From contig JAJRTP010000404.1 in the NCBI GenBank assembly GCA_024278255.1, positions 1-7,284 of the forward strand: a stretch of DNA of 7,284 bases, read 5' to 3'. The notes under the pieces are model-generated. The model did no database searches and had not been told where the DNA came from. It worked only from the letters and a program-made list of their open reading frames with translations. The stretch is from Chloroflexota bacterium (GTDB taxonomy: Bacteria > Chloroflexota > Anaerolineae > Promineifilales > Promineifilaceae). A program made the position numbers and the translations under genes. Each line of letters begins with the position of its first letter. The stretch's first letter is position 1. Positions 1 through 7,200 of this stretch are shown in pieces.

Positions 1-2455
1 TATTGGCGGAGCATTTGTTCCGGCGCAGGAAACGCTGCCTTTTGCCAAACCGGCGCTGGAAATGGAAGAAATTGGTACTGTGCGGGGGATGCGGCTGGCA
101 CGGCTGACGTTTTATCCGATACGGCCGTCTGGCGGGCAGCTACAAATCACACAGGAAATTGTGGCGGACCTTTCGTTTGGTGTGGCGGATACGGTCGTAA
201 TCCAGGCCAATTCTACAGCAGCAGACGCCGCCTCTTTCCAGCAGACGTTGACCGGACTGGTAGCCAATCCGGCCCAATTACAGGCAGCGGCACGCCCGGC
301 AACCGCTTTCAGTGCCTTGTCTGTGACGGCCAATGAGACGGTCGTGATTGAAGTGGATGAGGCGGGGATGACGGCTGTGACTTACAACGATCTGGCATCG
401 GCTGGCTTCCCGGTAGGCAGCGTCAACCCGGCGCAACTGCGTCTGACACGGAGCGGGACGGAAGTGGCTTTGCAATGGCTAGGGGATGGCGATGCCCAGT
501 TTGAACCGGGAGAGCAGTTTCGTTTTTACGCCCAACCCTGGTTTAACCGCTGGTCGGAAAACGATGCTTATCTGCTGGTGGCTGGCAGCGGCAGCGGGCT
601 GCGGATGAGCAGCCAATCTGCACCAACGAATGGTCTGCCTGCCGGGTCGCTGCGGCAAACATTGCTTTTGGACGAAAACCGGTATTACACCTCTGATTGG
701 GTGGGGCGGGATGGCGACCGCTGGATTTGGGACGAGCTGGCCTTGCCGGGCAACGAGACAGGGCAGTATGATTTTACCCTGGAGAGCGTCAACGGCAGCG
801 CAACGGCCGTATTGACTCTCTGGCTGAAAGGGGCCAATCAAAATATCAACGTCAGCCCCGATCATAAAGTGCGGGTGCGCCTGAACGGTTCCTTTTTGCA
901 GGATGTGACCTGGGATGGCAAGACAGAAAAAACGGCCGTTATCCCCATTCCAGCCGGGGTGCTGCAAAACAATAACAACTTGCAGTTAAGCCTGCCCGGC
1001 GTTTCAGCCGGTGCGCTGGACAAGGTATGGCTGGACGCCTTTCAGGTGACGTATACGCGGGGCAGCGGGGCGGCGGCGGCCCAGGCTCGCGTTACCGGGG
1101 AGAATGCTTCCCGGCGTTACAGCGTGACGCTGACGGCGGCCGGCGGCGCGGCGGTGTATGACGTAACAACGCCGGACGCGCCCATCCGCCTGACCAACAT
1201 TACTGTAAATGGCACGGCCGTTTCCTGGGGAGATGCGACGACCGGTACGCGCGACTATCTGGCCATGAGCGACGCCAATCTGCACACACCCGCCCGCGTG
1301 AGAATGGCAGCGCCGCTGCAGACAACGGCCGTATCCGGCGCGGATTACGTGATCATTGCCCCAACTGCCTTCATGCCGGCCCTGCCACCGCTCATCAACC
1401 TGCGCCAAAGCCAGGGGATGACGGTGGTTATGGAGGATGTGCAAGCAATTTATGACGCTTACGGCGGCGGGCTGCCCACACCAGAGGCGATTCGGGATTA
1501 TCTGACGGATGTGTACGGTCGTTGGTCGCCTGCACCCACTTACGTTTTGCTGGTGGGAGACGGTACGAATGACCCCAAACAATACAAGCCGGACACCCGC
1601 CCCACCTGGATTCCGCCGTATCTGGCAGACGTGGATCCGTGGCTGGGGGAAGTGGCCGCCGATAACCGCTTTGTCACGGTAGATGGCGCGGATTTGCTGC
1701 CGGATATGCTGCTCGGCCGTTTGCCGGTAAATAGTCTGGCAGAAGCGCGGGTAGTGGTGAACAAGATTGTACGCTATGAGACAGACCCGTTTTTTGGCGA
1801 CTGGAACAGCAAGGCGTTATTTGTGACGGATGATCCGGACAGCGCGGGAGATTTTATTGCCCATTCGGACGCGCTGATTGACAAGTTTATCAGCGATCCC
1901 TGGTCGGCCAGCCGGGCGTATTTGAATCCGCCGGGGAGCATGGACAGGGATGAGGTGTACACGGCCGTCACCAGCCAGTGGAATGCCGGCCGAGGTCTGG
2001 TGGTGTATAACGGCCATTCTTCCATCCACCAATGGGGCGCGGAGCGGTTATTCCATCTGGATGATGTGGCGGGGTTGAATAATAACGGCCGTTTACCCGT
2101 CGTCCTGCAAATGACCTGTTTTACCGGCGCATTTCAGGAACCGTTTTGGGATACGCTGGATGAAGCCTTGCTGCGTAAAGAGGGCGGCGGCGCAGTAGCC
2201 GTTTGGGGGGCCACCGGTTTGGGTGTGGCGACCGGCCATGGTGAACTGGCTGACGGTTTTATGCAGACTATTATCCAAAACAATACGCCTCAGATTGGGC
2301 AGGCGGCGCTGGCTGGTAAAGTGCTGTTACAAGCGAACCAACCGGCTTACCTCGATCTGATGGATACGTTCACGTTGTTAGGTGACCCGGCTACCCGTTA
2401 TGATTATGATTTTTGGCCGGGGTATGCTACGTTTTTGCCAACGGTGCAGCGTTAG
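1..2455 (+). CDS. C25-family (gingipain-like) secreted cysteine peptidase, 5' partial
   Basis: The frame is open from base 2, so the gene starts before the window; the ATG at 62 lies inside a conserved-looking propeptide region and is probably not the start. About 817 residues are visible. They comprise a propeptide-like N-terminal segment, a beta-sandwich-like middle (about 660-1070, with an RWIWDE segment), and a C25 catalytic domain from about 1340 to 2410. Within it I see YVLLVGDGTND, then ADNRF followed by PDMLLGRLPV, a catalytic-type His in YNGHSS (codon 2015-2017) and a catalytic-type Cys in MTCFTG (codon 2117-2119). The His-Cys spacing is 34 residues, close to the 33 in gingipain RgpB (H211/C244). 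The family cleaves proteins outside the cell, often after Arg or Lys; the specificity here is unknown. The protein ends at FLPTVQR soon after the family-typical LLGDPATRYD segment, with no type IX secretion domain, LPXTG signal or C-terminal membrane helix. A sortase gene follows 46 bp downstream on the same strand. Confidence 0.88.
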   Translation, partial: IGGAFVPAQETLPFAKPALEMEEIGTVRGMRLARLTFYPIRPSGGQLQITQEIVADLSFGVADTVVIQANSTAADAASFQQTLTGLVANPAQLQAAARPATAFSALSVTANETVVIEVDEAGMTAVTYNDLASAGFPVGSVNPAQLRLTRSGTEVALQWLGDGDAQFEPGEQFRFYAQPWFNRWSENDAYLLVAGSGSGLRMSSQSAPTNGLPAGSLRQTLLLDENRYYTSDWVGRDGDRWIWDELALPGNETGQYDFTLESVNGSATAVLTLWLKGANQNINVSPDHKVRVRLNGSFLQDVTWDGKTEKTAVIPIPAGVLQNNNNLQLSLPGVSAGALDKVWLDAFQVTYTRGSGAAAAQARVTGENASRRYSVTLTAAGGAAVYDVTTPDAPIRLTNITVNGTAVSWGDATTGTRDYLAMSDANLHTPARVRMAAPLQTTAVSGADYVIIAPTAFMPALPPLINLRQSQGMTVVMEDVQAIYDAYGGGLPTPEAIRDYLTDVYGRWSPAPTYVLLVGDGTNDPKQYKPDTRPTWIPPYLADVDPWLGEVAADNRFVTVDGADLLPDMLLGRLPVNSLAEARVVVNKIVRYETDPFFGDWNSKALFVTDDPDSAGDFIAHSDALIDKFISDPWSASRAYLNPPGSMDRDEVYTAVTSQWNAGRGLVVYNGHSSIHQWGAERLFHLDDVAGLNNNGRLPVVLQMTCFTGAFQEPFWDTLDEALLRKEGGGAVAVWGATGLGVATGHGELADGFMQTIIQNNTPQIGQAALAGKVLLQANQPAYLDLMDTFTLLGDPATRYDYDFWPGYATFLPTVQR

Positions 2456-2488
2456 TTTTGGCAGGAACGCATAATTTACCAGTAGAGG

Positions 2489-2494
2489 TATAAT
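2489..2494 (+). promoter_or_regulatory. Candidate -10 box (TATAAT) for the sortase gene
   Basis: A perfect TATAAT lies 7 nt before the ATG at 2502, so transcription from it would start at or within a base or two of the start codon, giving a leaderless mRNA. No good -35 hexamer lies 16-18 bp upstream; the nearest match, TTGGCA at 2458-2463, is 25 bp away. The GAGG at 2485-2488 could be a ribosome binding site for a read-through transcript from the peptidase gene, but its spacing of 13 nt to the ATG is long. This is an inference from position and consensus only. Confidence 0.4.
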
Positions 2495-2501
2495 TGATTT
2501 T

Positions 2502-3323
2502 ATGATGACGGCCGTAACTTCACGACGCATTAAATTCACCCTTTTATTTGCCGGACTGACTGTGGTCACGATACTGGTTTTGTGGGTGACGGTCAGATTT
2601 GCTCTGGCGCTTTGGCCGGAAACGGAGGAAGCGACGGTTCTGACTGCCCAACCTGTGGTGACGGCCGTACCGGCAATGCGCCCAACCCTGCCTCCGCCGG
2701 TAGTGGCTGTATCATCTCCCGCAGCCCAGACCAGCCAGCCAACTCCTGCGTCACCCGTTCAATCGTTTGCTCTGGTTGAAGACACGCCAACTGATAAAAC
2801 AGGAGAATTGGCGCCAACGATTGTACCCACACCCACTTCCCAATCCTCTGGTCCGTCCCAATTTCCCCAGCTTATCATTCCTTCCTTGGGAATCAACCGG
2901 GTCATCAGGATGGTACCGGTGGTAGAGGGTCAGTGGGATATTTCCCAAGTAGAGAGCGATATTGGCTGGCTGCAAACGACAGGGGAATATCCCGGCGACG
3001 AGAAGGGAATGACGTTTGTGGGGCACGTAACCCGGCCCTGGCCGGAAATTGCCGGACCGCTGGCGGATCTGGCTTTTATGAAACCGGGCGATGAAATTAT
3101 TTATCGCAACGAGGGTACGGATTACGTGTACGCGCTGGAAAAATTCCTGAAAGTGGACCCGCAGTCTGTGGAAAGTTTGTATGTGCCGGACGGGGACGTG
3201 CTTTCCCTGGCAACCTGTTCAACCTGGAATTATGTCAGCTTTGATTATGATGAACGCCTCATTGCCCGCGCCCGCCTAATTCGCACGGAGCCATCCCCCG
3301 ATATTGCCAAACTGTCACAATAA
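2502..3323 (+). CDS. Membrane-anchored sortase (class uncertain)
   Basis: This 273-residue protein has a short basic N-terminus, one membrane helix (about residues 13-38), a Pro/Thr/Ser-rich spacer (about 39-121) and a sortase domain (about 122-262). Sortases are cysteine transpeptidases that cut a C-terminal sorting signal and join the protein to a surface nucleophile, or build pili. The catalytic triad is visible: His175 in TFVGHV, Cys239 in LATCST and Arg252 in DERLIARARL. The arrangement, with the enzyme anchored by its N-terminus outside the membrane, is normal for the family. The nine residues between TCST and the DERL segment resemble class B more than class A, but I do not assign a class. 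The start is ATG at 2502; a second ATG follows at once and is equally possible. The gene sits 46 bp after the C25 peptidase on the same strand, so the two may share surface-protein processing, but no sorting signal is visible in that neighbour. Confidence 0.9.
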   Translation: MMTAVTSRRIKFTLLFAGLTVVTILVLWVTVRFALALWPETEEATVLTAQPVVTAVPAMRPTLPPPVVAVSSPAAQTSQPTPASPVQSFALVEDTPTDKTGELAPTIVPTPTSQSSGPSQFPQLIIPSLGINRVIRMVPVVEGQWDISQVESDIGWLQTTGEYPGDEKGMTFVGHVTRPWPEIAGPLADLAFMKPGDEIIYRNEGTDYVYALEKFLKVDPQSVESLYVPDGDVLSLATCSTWNYVSFDYDERLIARARLIRTEPSPDIAKLSQ

Positions 3324-3334
3324 AGACGGCCGTT

Positions 3335-3643
3335 TCACTCCTCCGGCGGGTTATACACCACATCATCCAAGGTTAAATCCATAGCGCGGGCAATGGCTTG
3401 CAGGACGGCCGTACTCCCCTCCCGTTTTCCCGCTTCAATTTGTGACAGGTAAGAGGCGCTAATACCGGCCGCCTGCGCCAATTCCGGCTGCGTTAACCCG
3501 CGATATTCCCGCCACACCTTCACCGGATTTTCGCCGTCAATGATGGCATATGGCACATGAGCGGGAATTATTTCTTCGCCGTTGATGATGGCTTGAACTG
3601 CTTCATCATAATCTTGAATGTCTTGGAGCATTTCAGCATCCAT
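3335..3643 (-). CDS. XRE-family helix-turn-helix regulator, antitoxin-like
   Basis: This is a 102-residue protein with an acidic N-terminal segment (residues 1-40) and an XRE/Cro-CI helix-turn-helix domain at about 41-97. The core reads VWREYRGLTQ, then ELAQAAGIS, then SYLSQIEAGKREGS, with the recognition helix around ISASYLSQIE. The C-terminal stretch AIARAMDLTLDDV is typical of the fold. This architecture is common in antitoxins of RelE/HigB-type toxin-antitoxin pairs, which bind their own promoter. No toxin gene is adjacent: the upstream gene on the same strand, 24 bp away, is a nitroreductase-family protein, and the sortase converges from the other side with 11 bp between the stop codons. 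The start is supported by a GGGAG ribosome binding site 8 nt upstream. It could instead be an ordinary autoregulator of the small operon with the nitroreductase gene. Confidence 0.88.
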   Translation of the reverse strand: MDAEMLQDIQDYDEAVQAIINGEEIIPAHVPYAIIDGENPVKVWREYRGLTQPELAQAAGISASYLSQIEAGKREGSTAVLQAIARAMDLTLDDVVYNPPEE

Positions 3644-3651
3644 TATCTTTA

Positions 3652-3656
3652 CTCCC
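3652..3656 (-). promoter_or_regulatory. Ribosome binding site of the XRE regulator
   Basis: GGGAG on the minus strand lies 8 nt before the ATG at 3643, within the 24-bp gap after the nitroreductase stop codon. It fixes the start of the regulator and fits translation from a shared transcript. It also shows that this genome uses Shine-Dalgarno sites, unlike the apparent situation at the sortase gene. Confidence 0.65.
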
Positions 3657-3667
3657 GTAAATGCTAT

Positions 3668-4177
3668 TTATTGAGGCTTTAATAATAGCACAGGAATTAT
3701 ACGGCCGTCAGCCCGCTTTTTGTAGGCGTTATAACCGGGATAAACGGCCGTGGCTCTGGCCCAACACCGCTCCCGTTTCTCTCCGGTCACTTCTCTGGCA
3801 ATGTAAACCACATTCTGCCCGTTGAGCGTTACCGTCGCTTCCGGGTTGGCTTTCAGGTTGTAATACCAGGCCGGATTTTTCTTGCCGCCCCAGTTGGAGG
3901 CGATGAGGATGATATTTTCTCCGTCCGGGATACCCAGCAAGGGAATGGTACGGGATTGCCCGGTTTTAGCCCCGGTCGTTGTGACCAGGATAACCGGGAC
4001 GCCGGCTAACATACTGGAGAGGGTGGTACGGCCGTTACTCTTGCGGTATATGAGTTGATCCAGCGCAGGAGCTATTTTAGCCGAAAGGCGGGAACCAATC
4101 GCGGAAGAAGTAATGGGAGTGACGAGACTGTGCCACCAATGTTTTTGGGGTTGGGGAAGTAGCGCATTATTGCCCAT
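3668..4177 (-). CDS. Deazaflavin (F420)-dependent nitroreductase-family protein
   Basis: This 169-residue protein matches the split beta-barrel family that includes Mycobacterium Ddn and related F420H2-dependent reductases. Diagnostic parts are VILVTTTGAKTGQSRTIPLLGI (about residues 62-83), the IILIASNWGGKKNPAWYYNLKANPEATV stretch (about 89-116) and a C-terminal YPGYNAYKKRADGRIIPVLLL. Family members use reduced deazaflavin F420 (some related ones FMN) to reduce quinones, nitroaromatics or other activated rings; the substrate here is unknown. The N-terminus has an amphipathic, Trp-containing segment (HWWHSLVTPITSSAIG) that could touch the membrane, as proposed for Ddn. The ATG at 4177 is the only start possible, because a TGA lies in frame 18 nt upstream, yet it has no clear ribosome binding site. 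The XRE regulator follows after 24 bp, so the two probably form an operon. The gene lies 96 bp downstream of dnaE on the same strand. Confidence 0.85.
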   Translation of the reverse strand: MGNNALLPQPQKHWWHSLVTPITSSAIGSRLSAKIAPALDQLIYRKSNGRTTLSSMLAGVPVILVTTTGAKTGQSRTIPLLGIPDGENIILIASNWGGKKNPAWYYNLKANPEATVTLNGQNVVYIAREVTGEKRERCWARATAVYPGYNAYKKRADGRIIPVLLLKPQ

Positions 4178-4199
4178 TTTGACAACAAGCCATGTTCAA

Positions 4200-4275
4200 G
4201 ACTACAACATATATTGAGGAAGAAACAGATTTACTAGACCAGACATATCTATTTCTTCCCAAATCTGCTGTAGTC
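4200..4275 (-). repeat. Nested inverted repeat spanning the dnaE stop codon
   Basis: Two pairs of arms are nested around a 16-base loop. The outer arms are 4200-4209 (GACTACAACA on the + strand) and 4266-4275 (TGCTGTAGTC). The inner arms are 4218-4230 (GGAAGAAACAGAT) and 4247-4259 (ATCTATTTCTTCC). Each pair has one mismatch, and in both cases it becomes a G-U wobble when read as minus-strand RNA but an A-C mismatch on the + strand. All 23 arm positions can therefore pair in the dnaE transcript, with a small 6/8-nt internal loop between the two stems. The outer arm overlaps the dnaE TGA. There is no T-run after the hairpin in either direction, so it is not a standard intrinsic terminator. It may protect or process the dnaE mRNA 3' end, act as an operator for the nitroreductase gene, or be a dispersed palindromic repeat. 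Confidence 0.75.
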
Positions 4276-7200
4276 ATTCATTGTACACCCTGGCAACAGC
4301 CGGGATAAGGCGCAAGGCTTCAAACAATTCTGGGCAGCTTCGTGTCCGTCTGTCCGGGAAACTCATCTGCATTTCCTGACCCGTGATGCACATGCTCAGG
4401 CCATCATTGCCTTCGTACTCATTGACCAGACGTAGGGCGCGGCGGCAGGCTTCCTGCCAATTGCCTACCGGTTTGATTTCAATGACGACGGTCCGGTGAT
4501 CGGTAATCGGTGGTCGGTATTCGGTGACCGGTGGTTGGACGCTGGGAGCTGGGGATTGGCGGTTGGCAGTTGGTGGTGGGGCCACGGCCGTAACCACAGG
4601 CTGCGCCAGAGCATCGTCATCAAAGTTGGGTGGCGGTGGCGGAGCGGCGTTAAATGCGGGCGCTGGTTCGGCCACAAAATCATCGGGTGGCGGTGATGGC
4701 GGGGCTGAAACATGACTGCTGCCATTGCCTGAAGAACGGCCGTTTCCCCGCCCATTTCCATTAGCAGATGACGGCCGTTTCTCCACAACCAGTGCAGCTT
4801 CTTCCCCAACTGCCTGAGCAATCTGGGGATTCGTATTCACCCGATCTACCAAAATGCTGGGATCATCTCCCTTGAACTGAACCTTGCCGATAACCAACAT
4901 CACCTGGTCTACGTCCACTTCCTCCCGAACCTGCTTCCAGGTGCGCGGGAAAAAGACCAGGTCAACGTGTCCGTCCAAATCTTCCAACGTGCCAAAAGCC
5001 ATCGGGTCGCCCTTTTTGGTGGTCAAGGTGCGTATCTGGCTGATCATACCGGCCAGTTTGACCGATTTGCCATTCCAGTTGGCGTCCAGTTCGCTGATAG
5101 TAACGTTGGTCAGCGGCAGGAGTTGGGCTAACGGCCGTTCCAGAGGATGTTCCGACACGTGAACGCCCAGCGCTTCCTTTTCCCATTCCAGCAGTTCCTT
5201 GTGAGATACGGCCGTCACCCGATCTTCGGGATGAAGCAAATCCACGTGGATATCCAGCTTGGGCGCACCGCCAACTGCGCCAAACAGGCTCATCTGTCCC
5301 GTTGAGGCGGCGCTGTGTTCAGTGGTGCTGTAATTGACCATGCGATCCAGGGCGTCAATGATTTGCGGCGGCGTGCCCCAACAGTCGAAGACCCGCCCTT
5401 TAGCCATGTATTCCAACGGCCGTTTCCCCACCCGCTTCAAATCTACCCGCTCGCAAAACTCCTTCAGGCTGGCAAAGGGGCCATTTTCCTCTCGTTCCGC
5501 AATGATGAGCATGATGGCCCCGGCCCCGGCATTCTTAATCGCCCCCAAACCGAAACGGATCAACGGCCGTTCCCCGTCATCCTCAATGGTAAAATCCAGC
5601 GCCGACGTGTTAATGTCCGGCGGGGCCACGTCAATACCCAGCGCCTTCGCCTCCGAGAAGTAGCGGCGCACCTTGTCCGTGTTGTCCCGCTCCACCGAGA
5701 GCATCGCCGTCAGATACTCCACCGGATAATGCGCCTTGAGGAAGGCTGTCTGGCAGGTCACCTTGGCGTAGTCGGCGGCGTGGGCTTTATTAAAGCCATA
5801 ACGGGCAAAAAACTCAATGTCCGCCCAGATCGCCTCGCACACTTCCCGGCTGAAACCATTGGCCATCGCCCCTTCCGTAAATTTCTGGCGATGTTCCTCC
5901 ATCAACTTCTTCTTCTTTTTAGCGACCGCTTTACGAATCATATCCGCTTCGCCCGGTTCGTAGCCGGCCAAGTCAGAGGCGATGCGGATAATCTGCTCCT
6001 GGTAAACCAGAATGCCGTAGGTGTCATTGAGGATCGGTTCCAGGGCGGGCGTGTGGTACTCGACGATGTTTTTGTCTTCAAAGATGGCCGCGTGCATCCG
6101 CCGGATGTATTCGGGGATATTTTCCATCGGGCCGGGGCGGTAGAGGGAAATGGCGGCGATGATATGGTCAAAGCGGCGCGGTTTCATCTCCATCATCAGG
6201 CGGCGCATCCCGGAGCCTTCTACCTGAAAGACACCGGCCACTTCACCCCGTTCTAGCATGTCGAACAACGCTTCCGGCTTCTTGTCCGGATCAGGCCCTT
6301 CCTGCCCCACGTCGTAGGGGATGTTGTCCATCGTGTATTGGATGCTGTAGCGTTCTTCAATCAGGCGGGCAGCGCGGCGCATGACGGTGAGGGTGCTGAG
6401 TCCCAGGAAGTCTACCTTGAGCAGGCCGATGGATTCCACAATTTCCATGGGCCATTGGGTGACGCGATCCACGCCGCCCAGCCCTTCTTCGCCGCCGGTG
6501 GGTCGGTTGAGGGGGACGTATTCCACCAACGGCCGATCCGAGATGATTACCCCGGCGGCGTGGCTGGAAGCGTGGCGGGAAATTCCTTCCAGACTGCGGG
6601 CCGTGTCCAGGAGTTCTTTGACGGCCGTTTCCCGCTTATACCGCTCTTCCAACTCTACCGAATAAAACTCATGCTCCTTGTCCAATACGTCAGTAATGTG
6701 GGCTGGTTTGCCGGGGATGGCCGGCACCATCCGGGCAATCGTATCTACCTCCGAGAGGGGCATATCCAGCGCCCGCCCCACGTCCCGAATGGCCGCCCGC
6801 GCTCCCATCGTGCCAAAAGTGATGATTTGGGCCACTTTTTCCGAGCCGTAGCGCCGTTTGGTATAGGCCACCATCCAGTGCCGGGTATCGTCCGGGTAAT
6901 CCAGGTCAATATCCGGCATGGAGACGCGCCCCGGATTGAGAAAACGTTCAAAGATGAGGCCGTTGGCCAGCGGTTCGATGTTGGTCACACCCAAAGTGAA
7001 AGCCACCACTGACCCGGCCCCGGAACCGCGCACGTTCCACCAGATGTCGTTCGCTTTCCATTCGTTGTAGCCATCGTAGGGGAAAGGGTCCTGATGCGCT
7101 TCCCACCAGCGGTCGGTTCGGGCAGCCCATTCGCACAAATCCCACACGATGAGGAAGTAGGTGTCGAAGCCCATGCTGTGGATGATGTTCAATTCGTGTT

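Noticed and set aside
62..64. ATG as the start of the C25 peptidase
   Set aside because: The frame is open from base 2, the upstream residues fit a propeptide, and starting here would leave the secreted protease without a signal peptide.
2435..2455. FLPTVQR as an LPXTG sortase signal
   Set aside because: There is no Thr-Gly at the right place, and the hydrophobic segment and basic tail needed for sortase processing are absent.
2458..2463. TTGGCA as the -35 box of the sortase promoter
   Set aside because: It is 25 bp from the TATAAT, beyond normal sigma-70 spacing.
4200..4275. Intrinsic terminator for dnaE
   Set aside because: No T-run follows the stem on either strand and the stem is not GC-rich.
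4465..4821. Other-frame open stretches with Pro/His- or Gly/Trp-rich translations over the dnaE linker
   Set aside because: They come from the heptamer repeat being open in several frames; there is no start signal or family match.
5315..7012. Long + strand open frames opposite dnaE (about 313 and 224 codons)
   Set aside because: They lie wholly antisense to a convincing DnaE frame, resemble no family I recognise, and are expected shadows of codon use in a long gene.
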